Assembly: GCA_903921365.1 (NCBI GenBank)
Contig: CAIXPS010000014.1
Coordinates: 1-58,493, forward strand
Length of the DNA stretch: 58,493 nucleotides
From: an uncultured bacterium
GTDB lineage: Bacteria; Chloroflexota; Anaerolineae; J036; Brachytrichaceae
Reading direction: 5' to 3'
Part shown: piece after piece, positions 1-9,083 of the stretch
Layout of the letters: every line of letters begins with the position of its first letter
How positions within the stretch are numbered: the stretch's first letter is position 1
Made by a program: the position numbers and the translations under genes
Notes under the pieces: generated by a model
Databases searched by the model: none
The model's input: only the letters and a program-made list of their open reading frames with translations
Told to the model about the DNA's origin: nothing

Positions 1-1236
1 CCCGCGCAATTGATCTGCATCGAGTTGACCGCGCTCGAAGACACGGTCAACGACAACTCCGGCAACAGCGCAGCCGCGACCGCGATAACGGACTCGCGCA
101 TCAAGACCCTCCTTGACGGACTTGATCTCACCACCACCGCGCTTGTCGTCCTGTCAGATCGCGGGCTGCCCGGCCCGAATGGAGATGGCGGCGGGGAACC
201 CGACGTGGCAATGACCCCTCTCGTCATGGCCGGCGCAGGCGTCGCCGCGCATAGCCAGGGTCTGATTCAAGCGGTCGATGTTGCCCCCACAATCGCGGCG
301 CTGCTCGGCGCCCCGCTCCCCGTGCACGCCCAGGGAGAGCCGGCGCTGGCCGGGCTCGCATTGCCACTCACCGTCCAACCCGGCGCAGCACTCTCAAAAA
401 CAGCCGCTGTCTCGACGACAGTGCTCGCGACCTCCGCGCTCGCACCCTTACCCGCCCTCTTGCTGGGTTCCGCCCTGCAACTGACGACGTTTTACGAAAG
501 CTGGAGTGAAGCAATCCGCCAACCGCGTTTTGCGTCCGAGATGTTCCGGGCGCAACAAGCGGCTATCACCAGCGGCGACGCGGCCGCCTATCAGAAGTTC
601 GTCGACGATCTGCGCGCGCGCGCGATAGTCGGGCGAGATACGCGCATTGCGAACGAGCGGTCGCAACGCCTGCCGATTCTAGTCGGCGTCGGCTTATTTC
701 TGATCATAGTCGCGGGGGTGACATACACGTCACGCCGCTGGCAGCCGTTCGCAGGCGCCGTTCTCTACACGGCCGGCTGGTACGCCATTTTCACACTGGC
801 GCGCGGACATCTCTTCAGCCTGGCGATGTTTGGCAACAGCGACCCGACGGCTTTCCTCGCCGGCCTGGCGCGAGACAGCACCGTTCTCCTGATCGTAGTC
901 ACAGCCATCATCGCGTTGACGACCGGCCGGCACGATGACGGGTTGGACGCGATCACCACAGTATTAAACACCGTGCTCCTGATCGTGTGTGTTCAAGTGG
1001 GTCAGGCCGCCTGGTTTTACTTCCAGTGGGGCGCGCAGTTCTCATGGGCATTGCCAGACTCACAGTCGCTGGTTGCGGCAATGGCGGAGTTGACACAGAT
1101 CAGTGCACTGTCACTGCGCATTGTGCCGGAACTGCCGAACCTGCCGATTCCGCTGCTCATCGCGGTGCTCAGCTTGATTATTTACACGCTGGTGCGCCAT
1201 AAAGAGGAACCTGGGCGGTACGGACGGCTGCGTTAG
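1..1236 (+). CDS. Alkaline-phosphatase-superfamily membrane protein, C-terminal part
   Basis: The frame is open to the first base, so the 5' end lies outside the window. The first 120 residues resemble the end of a type I phosphodiesterase/sulfatase-like catalytic domain: a strand ending in ALVVLSDRG (the family usually has SDHG) and VDVAPTIAALLG, the usual closing helix. The remainder is membrane protein: a hydrophobic segment follows this domain, then a soluble stretch rich in charged residues, then about five membrane spans up to the C-terminus (LLIAVLSLIIYTLVRH). This suggests a membrane-anchored hydrolase acting outside the cell on phosphate or sulfate esters. The substrate cannot be told. 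Arg in place of the usual metal-binding His is odd and may mean lost activity. It is followed after 60 bases by a methyltransferase gene on the same strand. Confidence 0.6.
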   Translation, partial: PAQLICIELTALEDTVNDNSGNSAAATAITDSRIKTLLDGLDLTTTALVVLSDRGLPGPNGDGGGEPDVAMTPLVMAGAGVAAHSQGLIQAVDVAPTIAALLGAPLPVHAQGEPALAGLALPLTVQPGAALSKTAAVSTTVLATSALAPLPALLLGSALQLTTFYESWSEAIRQPRFASEMFRAQQAAITSGDAAAYQKFVDDLRARAIVGRDTRIANERSQRLPILVGVGLFLIIVAGVTYTSRRWQPFAGAVLYTAGWYAIFTLARGHLFSLAMFGNSDPTAFLAGLARDSTVLLIVVTAIIALTTGRHDDGLDAITTVLNTVLLIVCVQVGQAAWFYFQWGAQFSWALPDSQSLVAAMAELTQISALSLRIVPELPNLPIPLLIAVLSLIIYTLVRHKEEPGRYGRLR

Positions 1237-1296
1237 CCCCAACATTACAATAAAATTGCTCAAATTCACAGCAAGTGGCAGGAAGAATCGAATAGT

Positions 1297-2040
1297 ATGA
1301 ACAACGCGAGTAAACAAACAGCAGCCCCTGATTATGGCATCGATTTCCCCAAAGAGTTGCGTCGAAACGGGCTCTACGGGCTGGGCGGGGTCGCCATGGG
1401 CATCGTGCTGGCGTTGCTGGCAGCGGACGGCGCGTTGGGCATCGTATTGAGCACCGTGAGCCTTGTGAGCGGCATCCTGCTGATTGCAAATGTCGCAGTT
1501 TCGTTCTGGGGAAGCAGAAGCGGCAAGCTGCGCGTGCGCGACCAGATCATTGCCCAATTGCCATGGCGCGGTGACGAACAGGTGCTGGATATCGGCTGCG
1601 GACACGGTCTGATGTTGATCGGCGCGGCGCAACGCCTGACGACCGGCAAGGCGACGGGCATCGATATGTGGCTTCAGGAGAGCCAGTGGCACAACGACAG
1701 TGATGCGACGCTGGCCAATGCCTCGCTCGCAGGGGTTGGCGATCGCGTCACCGTCCGGCGCGCCGACGCCCGCGACCTGCCCTACGACAACAACGCATTC
1801 GATGTCGTGTTGTCCAGCTGGGTCATCCACACCATGACGGACCCGGATGACCGGGCGCAAGTGTTGAAGGAGATCGCTCGTGTCGTCAAACCCGGCGGGC
1901 GGGTGGTCATCGTTGACTTCGACTTTGTCAATGAGTATGTGAAACACTTCCGTGACAAGGACTGGAAAGACGTTCAGAAGGCCGGCCCAAATTTACTCTT
2001 TGTCACGCCCACCTATACGATGAGCGCCGTCAAGCCATAA
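1297..2040 (+). CDS. Class I SAM-dependent methyltransferase with N-terminal membrane segments
   Basis: A 247-residue protein. Residues about 25-70 form two hydrophobic helices (GLGGVAMGIVLALLAADGAL and the following stretch), so the enzyme is probably held at the membrane. The Rossmann methyltransferase domain follows: motif I VLDIGCGHG near residue 93, an acidic residue in the GIDMW strand, the RRADARDLPYDNNAFDVVLSS segment typical of the Methyltransf_11 family, and the late motif KPGGRVVIVDFDF. It transfers a methyl group from S-adenosylmethionine, but the acceptor is unknown. The ATG was chosen because homologous methyltransferases with membrane leaders begin at a similar distance; no strong ribosome site is seen. 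The gene ends just before a promoter region holding a PadR-like palindrome. Confidence 0.8.
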   Translation: MNNASKQTAAPDYGIDFPKELRRNGLYGLGGVAMGIVLALLAADGALGIVLSTVSLVSGILLIANVAVSFWGSRSGKLRVRDQIIAQLPWRGDEQVLDIGCGHGLMLIGAAQRLTTGKATGIDMWLQESQWHNDSDATLANASLAGVGDRVTVRRADARDLPYDNNAFDVVLSSWVIHTMTDPDDRAQVLKEIARVVKPGGRVVIVDFDFVNEYVKHFRDKDWKDVQKAGPNLLFVTPTYTMSAVKP

Positions 2041-2096
2041 CGAGCGGCGCATTCCGTTCGGTTCCGTTCCGTCAGGTGTGCGATGACAGGTCCTGA

Positions 2097-2113
2097 CATA
2101 TACTCAGTATGTG
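2097..2113. promoter_or_regulatory. PadR-type palindrome upstream of URO-D gene
   Basis: CATATACT-C-AGTATGTG is a near-perfect inverted repeat (7 of 8 pairs) just before the AGGAGG ribosome site of the URO-D-family gene. It shares the ATATACTCA core with the perfect palindrome over the start of the PadR gene at 10549-10575. It is read as a binding site for that regulator, which would tie this gene to the PadR protein. Confidence 0.5.
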
Positions 2114-2132
2114 CAGGAGGCATATACACATT

Positions 2133-3305
2133 ATGACAACGTCACGCGAACTAATCAATCAATTACTGCGCGGGAAAAAGGCCGAGCGCGTCGCTCTCGT
2201 GGATTCTCCCTGGGGCGACACCCTGTCTGCCTGGGTGCAGCAGGGCTATCCCGTGCGCAAGGAATACAAGGAAGTCGGTGAAGACCGCTGGTGCAGGGAA
2301 GACGGCCGCTGGATCGAAGCCACCGTCGCCGGGGAATACGAGGAACCCGTGCCGCCGTGGGAACATTTCGATTACGACATGGTCGGCATCGGCCCGTGGT
2401 TCGATGTCATGCCATTGCGCGATTACGAGGAAATGGTCGAAGAGACGCCAGAATGGGAGGCGAAACGGAATGGCGCGGGCGCTGTGCTGAAGTACTGGAA
2501 GCACAAGTCCGGCACGCCTGAACACATCGACTTCCGCATGGTCACGCGCGATATCTGGGAGCGCGACTACCGACCTTCCCTGCTTGAGCTTGACCCATTG
2601 CGCGTGGACCTGAAGGAGATGGCCAAAAACATCGCCACGGCCGCCAGCGCAAATAAGTGGGTGCACTATGGGCACATGTTCATCTGGGAGTCGATGCGCC
2701 AGAGCATGGGCGATATAACCTTGTACGAGAGCCTGTTGCTCGATCCTGAGTGGGTGCATGACTACAATCGGGTGTACACGGACTTTTACAAGAAGCACTT
2801 CGCCTACATGATCGAAAAGGCCGGCAAGCCTGACGGCATCTGGCTGTATGAAGACATGGGATATAAGAACGGTCTCTTTGCATCGCCAAAGGTGCTGGAG
2901 GAACTGATATTCCCGTATTACAAGGAGATGGTCGATTTCTTCCACGGGTATGATCTGCCGGTGATCCTGCACACGTGCGGCAGCACTGCGGCAGCGCTTC
3001 CTTTGATCGTGGCGGCGGGTTTCGATGGCCTGAACCCGATGGAACGCAAGGCGCTGAATAACGATCCATTCGTGTTTGCTGAGAAGTACGGCGACAAAAT
3101 CGCATTCGTCGGCGGGCTTGATGCGCGCGTATTCGAGACAAACGATCGTGACATCATCAAGCGCGAGGTGGCCTCTTACATCGACGGGATGAAAGCGCGC
3201 GGCGCCAGGCTGGTCTTCGCATCAGACCACTCGATCTCCCCCAACACCCACTACGCCAGTTACTGTTACGCGCTCGAAGTATACCGGGAGCACATGCTGT
3301 ATTAA
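2133..3305 (+). CDS. URO-D superfamily protein, putative corrinoid-type methyltransferase
   Basis: A 390-residue TIM-barrel protein of the uroporphyrinogen decarboxylase superfamily. It carries HTCG at residues 280-283, matching the HxC zinc ligands of methylcobamide methyltransferases (MtaA/MtbA) and not HemE. The closing part (FASDHSIS...) is typical of the URO-D-like proteins found in sugar-use loci. The true substrate is unknown; zinc-dependent methyl transfer is an inference. The start is the ATG at 2133, which has AGGAGG at 2115-2120; the in-frame ATG at 2109 lies before that site. A PadR-like palindrome overlaps the leader. A small helical protein gene follows after 7 bases. Four more proteins of this superfamily lie in the window. 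Confidence 0.85.
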   Translation: MTTSRELINQLLRGKKAERVALVDSPWGDTLSAWVQQGYPVRKEYKEVGEDRWCREDGRWIEATVAGEYEEPVPPWEHFDYDMVGIGPWFDVMPLRDYEEMVEETPEWEAKRNGAGAVLKYWKHKSGTPEHIDFRMVTRDIWERDYRPSLLELDPLRVDLKEMAKNIATAASANKWVHYGHMFIWESMRQSMGDITLYESLLLDPEWVHDYNRVYTDFYKKHFAYMIEKAGKPDGIWLYEDMGYKNGLFASPKVLEELIFPYYKEMVDFFHGYDLPVILHTCGSTAAALPLIVAAGFDGLNPMERKALNNDPFVFAEKYGDKIAFVGGLDARVFETNDRDIIKREVASYIDGMKARGARLVFASDHSISPNTHYASYCYALEVYREHMLY

Positions 3306-3312
3306 AAGCACC

Positions 3313-3762
3313 ATGGCCAAACAATCGGTTGATCCACTCGGCGCCTGGATGGCCTCATCCGGGACGATGATCGCTGCGGAAGTTGATTCCCGGCGTGAGG
3401 CGATCTGCGCCATGGTGAGCGACCAGATCATGGCCAGATATCCGATGCTATGTTACGACCCCACCCGTCCAGATGCTAGCGGGTTCCAACAGACCATGAT
3501 CCGTGGCACCCCGCAACGCATCCACGAGTTGATACAAGTGGTTCTTGGGCTGCAGTCACTGGGCAGCCTCAATGAAGAGTATCGCTGGTCATGGGGACTT
3601 TTGCCCCGTTATGGCGTCACCAGCGACCACCTGCTGAGCTTCATGCGCATCTACTTTGACGCCGTCAGAGATAAGCTGAAGCTCAGCAGCGAAGACCGCG
3701 CTGGTTTAGATCTATTGGAACAGGCCATCACCCAGCGTATCGCAGAAATTACAGCGAAGTAA
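3313..3762 (+). CDS. Small helical protein paired with URO-D gene
   Basis: A 149-residue, mostly helical, soluble protein without signal peptide. It lies 7 bases after the URO-D gene, so the two are almost surely co-transcribed. The stretch WGLLPRYGVTSDHLLSFMRI followed by two more amphipathic helices aligns by eye with the 138-residue protein at 34650 (shared pattern WG, LP, GV, H, L, FRI, D, RD, L). The overall helix pattern recalls the N-terminal helical domain of RsbR-type stress regulators, but this is only a resemblance. Function unknown; a partner or sensor for the neighbouring URO-D or corrinoid proteins is possible. Its last 14 bases overlap the end of the convergent isomerase gene. 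Confidence 0.7.
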   Translation: MAKQSVDPLGAWMASSGTMIAAEVDSRREAICAMVSDQIMARYPMLCYDPTRPDASGFQQTMIRGTPQRIHELIQVVLGLQSLGSLNEEYRWSWGLLPRYGVTSDHLLSFMRIYFDAVRDKLKLSSEDRAGLDLLEQAITQRIAEITAK

Positions 3763-4585
3763 GCCCTATCTCCCCGGCGACGCGGCGCACCTGCGCCGCA
3801 GCCAGGTCATACTCGCCGGCAGATGGCAAATGCTCAAGCATCAGCGGCACATCCGCGTCAAGTTGACTTAACTCAGACAGGAAAACACGGTAATCCAGTG
3901 CGCCTGTCCCAATGCGCGCCTCATCCAGATGCACCGTGAGCTTGCCGCTTAACAGGATATCTTTCGCGTGGCAGCTCTTGATGTGCGCGCCAAACAAGCG
4001 GAAGCACTCGCGCACAAGATCAGCGTTGTTGAAGTAGCGTTGCGGGCTGCAGATCAGGTTGACCGGGTCCAGATGGGCGGCAAACTGCTTGCGATCCACC
4101 GCCTTGATGAGATCCGCATACGATTGCGGCGAGTCCGGGTACATCCACGGCATCGTCTCCAGCGTGTAGAACGCTCTACCGGGCTGTGCGGCATCAATGA
4201 TCTCGCGCACCACATCCACGATCAGGTCGAACGTCGCCACAGTCAGGTTTTCGGGGTGTGGCCCGTCCCACTGCGCGCCGCATGAGCCACTGATATTGAC
4301 ACAACAGCGGGCTCCAATGCGATCTGCGAGCGCCAGGCGGCGTTGGCACAGCGCTATGGCGTCCTTGCGCGTCTTGTCGTCAGGGCTCATCGGATTGCTC
4401 CACGCGCCGACTTCGGCAATCACGATATCTGCCGCGGCGGCCGCAGACGCGTAAGCCTGCAACACCTCATCCGTCGCGTCATCGCCGGCGGGGCAGTAAG
4501 CGGCGCGATAACCGAGCCGTTTAACTGCCGCCGCCCACTCGTCGGGATTGGTATATTTCTCAAAGACAGGGCCACCCAGTCTCAT
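3749..4585 (-). CDS. Sugar phosphate isomerase/epimerase-like TIM barrel protein
   Basis: A 278-residue protein of the xylose-isomerase-like (AP endonuclease family 2) TIM-barrel fold. Visible signs are CVNISGSCG in the middle of the barrel, YTLETMPW (metal-binding Glu), AAHLDPVNLI, IKSCHAKDI (His, Asp) and the closing LMLEHLPS (Glu). These are the usual divalent-metal ligands of the family. It probably interconverts a keto and aldo sugar or epimerises one; the sugar is not identifiable. An AGGAGA site precedes the ATG. It is downstream of the arabinofuranosidase and the zinc dehydrogenase on the same strand, so it probably acts on the sugars they release or oxidise. Confidence 0.85.
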   Translation of the reverse strand: MRLGGPVFEKYTNPDEWAAAVKRLGYRAAYCPAGDDATDEVLQAYASAAAAADIVIAEVGAWSNPMSPDDKTRKDAIALCQRRLALADRIGARCCVNISGSCGAQWDGPHPENLTVATFDLIVDVVREIIDAAQPGRAFYTLETMPWMYPDSPQSYADLIKAVDRKQFAAHLDPVNLICSPQRYFNNADLVRECFRLFGAHIKSCHAKDILLSGKLTVHLDEARIGTGALDYRVFLSELSQLDADVPLMLEHLPSAGEYDLAAAQVRRVAGEIGLTSL

Positions 4586-4632
4586 GTCAGTTCTCCTTTT
4601 GGATGCGAGATATTATGGACAGCTCAGTGTCC

Positions 4633-5676
4633 TTATGGATTGATGACGATCTTGTTGCGATCCGGTGTGCCCATGACAGCCATCGCCTCATGGATGCGCT
4701 CCAGCGGGAAGCGGTGCGAGATGATCTTCGACACAGCCACCAGCCCGCGCTCCATCAAGCGGATCGATTTCGACATCGCCAGCGGGTTGGTGCCGAAGCT
4801 GGCATCCATGCGCCCTTCGAGGAAATGGGTGTAACCGCCGTCGAGTTCAAAGGTCTCGTGCGTGGTGATGCCGAACACATTCCACTTCGTGCCGCGCCGG
4901 CGCAGATCGACCATCAACTTGACGGCCTGGATCGGCCCGGCCGCCTCGACGATGATATCGGGCCCACCCGGCATGATCTCATACACGCGCTTTTTCGCGT
5001 CTTCCTGCGCCGGGTTGACGCCGTGCGTCGCCCCAAGCGCTAGCGCATTCTTCAAAGCGTAATCGCTGTTGTCGATCGCGATCAGCCGGCCTGCGCCGGC
5101 CGCGCGCGCAACCATCATGCACAATAGCCCGATGCTGCCCACGCCAATGACGACGACATCATCCCCCACTTTCATCTCGCTGTAGTGGATCACGCCCTTC
5201 CACGCGCCGGAGAGCGGTTCGGTCAACGCCGCCACGTCAAAGCTCAGGCTGGCGGGTTTATGGAACACGCTCGTGTCCTTTGTGCGCATGTACTGCGCAA
5301 AGGCGCCCGGCAACACCCGAACCGGGCCGTCGCCGCCGGTCGTGAACGCGTTCTCACAGTAGTGAGTATTGCCGATGCGACAGTTATCGCAATAGCCGCA
5401 GTATCCCGATGGCATCACGATCACTTCGTCGCCGGGCTTGAAGTGCGTCACGCCAGGGCCGACCTCCGCGATGACGCCGCTCGGTTCGTGGCCGGGGATG
5501 AAGGGGAAATTCACGTTGCGGCGAATGCCCTTAATGGCTTTGTAGTCGGTCGCGCATATGCCGCATGCCTTAATGGCAACGACGACATCGCCATACTCAG
5601 TCGCATGTGGAACTGGAACCTGTTCGAGCCTGAGATCGTTAAAATCGTGCAGCACCGCCGCCAGCATCGTATCCAT
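4633..5676 (-). CDS. Zinc-dependent medium-chain alcohol/polyol dehydrogenase
   Basis: A 347-residue MDR-family enzyme. Catalytic zinc ligands are seen in CGICATDYK and GHEPSG; the structural zinc site is complete (CGYCDNC and a fourth Cys in THYC). The NAD(P)-binding motif is GVGSIGLL near residue 178. It resembles threonine, sorbitol or xylitol dehydrogenases of the same group and probably oxidises a secondary hydroxyl of a sugar or polyol. It sits between the GH51 arabinofuranosidase and a sugar isomerase on the same strand with short gaps, which fits a role in pentose use. A GGAGGAT stretch lies just before the ATG. The exact substrate cannot be read from sequence. Confidence 0.88.
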   Translation of the reverse strand: MDTMLAAVLHDFNDLRLEQVPVPHATEYGDVVVAIKACGICATDYKAIKGIRRNVNFPFIPGHEPSGVIAEVGPGVTHFKPGDEVIVMPSGYCGYCDNCRIGNTHYCENAFTTGGDGPVRVLPGAFAQYMRTKDTSVFHKPASLSFDVAALTEPLSGAWKGVIHYSEMKVGDDVVVIGVGSIGLLCMMVARAAGAGRLIAIDNSDYALKNALALGATHGVNPAQEDAKKRVYEIMPGGPDIIVEAAGPIQAVKLMVDLRRRGTKWNVFGITTHETFELDGGYTHFLEGRMDASFGTNPLAMSKSIRLMERGLVAVSKIISHRFPLERIHEAMAVMGTPDRNKIVINP

Positions 5677-5726
5677 ACTATCCTCCAGATCAAAATAACA
5701 TATCGGCGTCCTTGACTTTTAGCGCT

Positions 5727-5738
5727 CTAAAGGACTCC
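5727..5738 (-). repeat. Dispersed repeat, copy at end of GH51 gene
   Basis: On the minus strand GGAGTCCTTTAG. It matches the core of the repeat found at 11719, 12761, 13559 (three times), 17732 and 53907. Here it encodes the last residues Gly-Val-Leu and the stop codon of the arabinofuranosidase. Confidence 0.65.
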
Positions 5739-7595
5739 GTGCAATACGGTCACTGAATAAGGCGGAAACTGGTATTCGATTATTCCGTCTCGCATCGCCA
5801 GGGTTGCCTCGCGCGGCGCGACATGATCCTTCTCCACAAAACTGTTGACCGCATCTAGTCCTGTCCCTGCAAGCGACCATGCCTGACAGGTCATAGAGGA
5901 TCGGTCAGTGGTCGGCCACTCAATCGCGCGAGCCTCCGCATTGCCTGTGTAGTTAACCACAAACAGCGCAATCTCGCCATCCGCTTCGCTGCCGCGACGG
6001 GTGGCGGCAATATCAAGCACCTCATCGCTTGCCGTCGCAACGACCAGCGCCCTGTCACCAGCGAAGTTCGCGTAAGCCTGTTGGACGTAATAGGTCGGCG
6101 TGAAGTACATGTCAGACGGGCTGGTCTGCAGGACGCCGCTGTTGCAACTGTTGGTCATGTTCGAGCGGTTGGCAATGCGGATAATCTCCCCGTGGCGCTG
6201 ATACAGGTTGAACATGCGCGCCGCGTTCAGCGCATTAAAGAGCGTCAACAGCCACGCGCGCGCCCAGCCCCAGTGGCCGCCGGTGTGATTCCACTCGGTC
6301 ACGGCGATCTTCAACGCCTTGTTCCGGGCGTGGTCGTGGATCTTGCGCTCAAGCGCGACAAGTTCACGCTCGACATCCCCGGCATAAGGGGTATAAATAT
6401 GCGGGCACACATAGTCGATTTCGTCCGACAGATCGAACAGGATGTTATCGGACGGATACGACGCCATAAGCGTCAGTTGCGGGTAACGGTTGCGAATCGC
6501 GCGCGCAGTGTCCACCATGCGCTGCTCATATTCCTCGCCGGCCTGCTCATTGCCAATCTGCCAATATTGGACGTTAAATGGCGCCGGATGACCCATCGCG
6601 GCGCGCGCGCTGCCCCACCGCGAGGCGACGGGGCCGTTACAGTACTCGATCTCCTCCAGTATCTGTTCGACGGTGGCCGAGTTGGAATTCAGACAGATCA
6701 GCGGTTGGGCGCCCACCAGCTCGCAGAATTCGAGAAACTCTTGCAGCCCGACATCGTTCTCCTCCCGATTGCCCCAGGGCTGATTGACAAACGGCGCGCG
6801 TCGTTCACGCGGGCCGACGCCGATTCGCCAGTCATAGTAGATCAGCGACGACCCGCCAAACCGGATGATGCCCGGCTTGAGCGCGCGAATGGCCTCGACT
6901 ACATCGGGACGCCACCCGCGCCGGTTATCCTGCGGCATGAGTGACACCTTATCGACCCAGAACGTCCCCGGTTGCGAGGCCACAATCGCCAGTGTCGCGC
7001 CGTCATCAGTTGTGTCTGGTGTCAGGACGCCCGTATACCGCGCCCATTCAGTGGTGATCACCTCACAGGTCATGACTGCATACGCTCGGAAGAAAGCGCC
7101 ATAATTGCGCCCCAGCATGACGCTGACCGACGAGCCGGGTGTCACATTGCTGCGAAGATACATCCCAACATCCAGCGCCTGCCCTTGCTTTACCGCAACG
7201 CCATCTTGCGCGATCCCGGCAACAAAGGATGTCCCAGCGGCTGCAGTAACAGTTACTCTGGCCGAATGCGCGCCGACAAACGCGTTCAGCGGATCGAGGT
7301 CAACTGTCGCGTGGGCATCGACCATCTCAAGTTCTCCAGGGCGCTCCGGCCAATGGTCAAACCGGGGCACCGCGGCGGCCAGCGGACGCCAGCGCGGGTA
7401 GACCCAGTTTTGTCCGGGTGGATAGACCTGTTGCGGTTGCAGGACGCCCTCAAACGAACGATCCTGCACCTTCTCAGCCCACATGCCGGGGAGCAGGTCA
7501 TTCAGCGGCTCGATGAACTCACCGTAGATCAACGGGGAAAGGGTCGCCGCTGACCGTTGTTCAGAACCAACAATAATGTGACGGCTCTCCGGCAT
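5727..7595 (-). CDS. GH51-type alpha-L-arabinofuranosidase
   Basis: A 622-residue enzyme of the GH51 family. It has an early LIYGEFIEPLND segment, a carbohydrate-binding-like beta domain near residues 100-220, then the barrel with RFGGSS, the acid/base region QIGNEQAGEEY and the nucleophile region VTEWNHTGGHW, and a closing beta domain. It removes terminal arabinofuranose from arabinoxylan or pectin side chains. No signal peptide, so likely cytoplasmic. The ATG at 7595 was chosen because GGAGG lies five bases before it; the frame runs 11 codons further up without such a site. The last codons and the TAG stop are supplied by a dispersed repeat (5727-5738). Confidence 0.9.
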   Translation of the reverse strand: MPESRHIIVGSEQRSAATLSPLIYGEFIEPLNDLLPGMWAEKVQDRSFEGVLQPQQVYPPGQNWVYPRWRPLAAAVPRFDHWPERPGELEMVDAHATVDLDPLNAFVGAHSARVTVTAAAGTSFVAGIAQDGVAVKQGQALDVGMYLRSNVTPGSSVSVMLGRNYGAFFRAYAVMTCEVITTEWARYTGVLTPDTTDDGATLAIVASQPGTFWVDKVSLMPQDNRRGWRPDVVEAIRALKPGIIRFGGSSLIYYDWRIGVGPRERRAPFVNQPWGNREENDVGLQEFLEFCELVGAQPLICLNSNSATVEQILEEIEYCNGPVASRWGSARAAMGHPAPFNVQYWQIGNEQAGEEYEQRMVDTARAIRNRYPQLTLMASYPSDNILFDLSDEIDYVCPHIYTPYAGDVERELVALERKIHDHARNKALKIAVTEWNHTGGHWGWARAWLLTLFNALNAARMFNLYQRHGEIIRIANRSNMTNSCNSGVLQTSPSDMYFTPTYYVQQAYANFAGDRALVVATASDEVLDIAATRRGSEADGEIALFVVNYTGNAEARAIEWPTTDRSSMTCQAWSLAGTGLDAVNSFVEKDHVAPREATLAMRDGIIEYQFPPYSVTVLHGVL

Positions 7596-7659
7596 GGATA
7601 CCTCCAAAGGCGCTGCGTGGTTTGGCACACCCTCAAAGATACATCAAAGTGGCTTTTAC

Positions 7660-8214
7660 TTACTTCTTCAGTTTCTCCCTGAAATGCTCGCGAAACTTCT
7701 TCACCTTGGGCGCAATCACCACGCGGCAGTAGGGCTGAGAGCCATTGTTCTGAAAGTACTCCTGATGGTAGTTCTCCGCCATAAAGAACGCGGTGAATGG
7801 CGCGAGTTCCGTCACAATCGGATCATCATAGAGTCGCGCAGCAGTGATTTCTCTGATAACCTGCTCCGCCATTGCCTTTTGTTCCGGCGTTCGATAGAAG
7901 ACGACGGAGCGATATTGCGTGCCGGCGTCCGCTCCCTGGCGATTCAACGTCGTTGGATCGTGCGTGCTGAAGAACACATCCAGAATGTCGTGCAGCGAGA
8001 TGATCGCACTGTCAAACGTCACCTGCACCACTTCGGCGTGGCCGGTCGTTCCGGTGCACACCTGGCGATAGGTGGGGTTTGGAATCGCCCCGCCGCTGTA
8101 CCCGGATTCAACACTCACGACGCCTTTGAGCGCATCGTAGACGGCTTCGGTGCACCAGAAACATCCGCCGCCGATTGTGATTACTTCTGTGCTTTTATTG
8201 ATTGTTTCGCTCAT
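7660..8214 (-). CDS. msrA: Peptide-methionine (S)-S-oxide reductase MsrA
   Basis: A 184-residue protein of normal MsrA length. The catalytic motif GGGCFWCTEAVYD is at residues about 16-28, followed by GVVSVESGYSGG and the TGHAEVVQV segment, all hallmarks of the family. It reduces the S form of methionine sulfoxide in proteins using thioredoxin, repairing oxidative damage in the cytoplasm. No MsrB domain is fused. The ATG has an AGGAGAAAAA leader. It lies downstream of modB on the same strand with a gap of about 75 bases; the link is probably only positional. Confidence 0.95.
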   Translation of the reverse strand: MSETINKSTEVITIGGGCFWCTEAVYDALKGVVSVESGYSGGAIPNPTYRQVCTGTTGHAEVVQVTFDSAIISLHDILDVFFSTHDPTTLNRQGADAGTQYRSVVFYRTPEQKAMAEQVIREITAARLYDDPIVTELAPFTAFFMAENYHQEYFQNNGSQPYCRVVIAPKVKKFREHFREKLKK

Positions 8215-8288
8215 TTTTTCTCCTTTGTCCTGTTCGCAAGCATATCGGCAGCGCCTTATAGTCCGATGATTGGGCGATTACGAAACTC

Positions 8289-9074
8289 TTACCCGGCGCG
8301 ATTTAGCAGCGCCTTTGCCATCAGGAGCGCGCTGAAGGACAGCCCCATCAGAATGACCGACAGCGTCACTGCCGTGTCGAGGTTTGCCTCGAAGCCGATA
8401 TAGATCGCAAGCGGCATCGTTTGTGTCACGCCCTGCAGATTCCCGGCAAACAGGATCGTCGCGCCGAACTCGCCCAGCGCGCGCGCCCAGCTCATCACCA
8501 GGCCGCTGACCAGTCCGGCCCACGCCAGGGGGGCCATGATATGGCGGAAAATATCCCAGTTATTTGCCCCATCGAGCGAGGCCGCCTGCGTAAGGTCAAC
8601 CTCAATGCCGGCAAAGGCGATGGCGGCGGACTTGATGTAAAACGGCGCAGCCACAAACGTCTGCGCCAGCACGACGGCTACCTGCGTAAAGGCGATGTCC
8701 ACCCCCAGAACCGTGAACGCCGGGCCGAGCAATCCGCGCCGGCCAAACGCCAGCAACAACGCAATCCCGGCGACGGATGGGGGCAGCACCGTCGGCAGGT
8801 CGATCACTGTGTCGATCAGTTTCTCAATGCGCCCATGCCGCACGGCCAACAAATATGCAACCGGCGTTCCAAAGACCACGATGATCGCAGCGCTGATCAG
8901 GGTGGTCACAAAGCTCAACCCGATGGCGGAACGCACCTGCTCGCGCATGACACTCTCGATGATGCGATCAAACGGCGCGCGCAACAGCAGCGCGACCAGA
9001 GGGAGCAGAAAAAACAACAACAGGGGCAGACTGAGTAGCCGCCACAGCCCTGTCGTTGTTCGTCCGCTTTTCAC
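8289..9074 (-). CDS. modB: Molybdate ABC transporter permease ModB
   Basis: A 261-residue integral membrane protein with about six spans. The binding-protein-dependent transport signature is present: EVDLTQAASLDGANNWDIFR (the EAA loop that contacts the ATPase), and ALGEFGATILFAGN, which is very typical of ModB/CysT-type permeases. It forms the channel for molybdate (or tungstate) uptake. It starts 9 bases after modA ends, so the two are co-transcribed. The ATPase gene modC, often next in such operons, is absent; msrA follows instead. The permease must therefore use an ATPase encoded elsewhere. Confidence 0.9.
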   Translation of the reverse strand: MKSGRTTTGLWRLLSLPLLLFFLLPLVALLLRAPFDRIIESVMREQVRSAIGLSFVTTLISAAIIVVFGTPVAYLLAVRHGRIEKLIDTVIDLPTVLPPSVAGIALLLAFGRRGLLGPAFTVLGVDIAFTQVAVVLAQTFVAAPFYIKSAAIAFAGIEVDLTQAASLDGANNWDIFRHIMAPLAWAGLVSGLVMSWARALGEFGATILFAGNLQGVTQTMPLAIYIGFEANLDTAVTLSVILMGLSFSALLMAKALLNRAG

Positions 9075-9083
9075 GCGTTTATT

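Noticed and set aside
1111-1947. Long open frame on the minus strand opposite the methyltransferase
   Set aside because: It mirrors the plus-strand coding frame, lacks domain patterns and covers both a gene end and the gap; the methyltransferase has clear motifs.
2133-3305. HemE, the heme-biosynthesis uroporphyrinogen decarboxylase
   Set aside because: The HxCG metal motif and lack of typical HemE N-terminal residues point to the methyltransferase-like branch; no other heme genes are next to it.
6081-6944. 287-codon plus-strand frame opposite the GH51 gene
   Set aside because: No domain pattern; the GH51 catalytic motifs are clear on the other strand.
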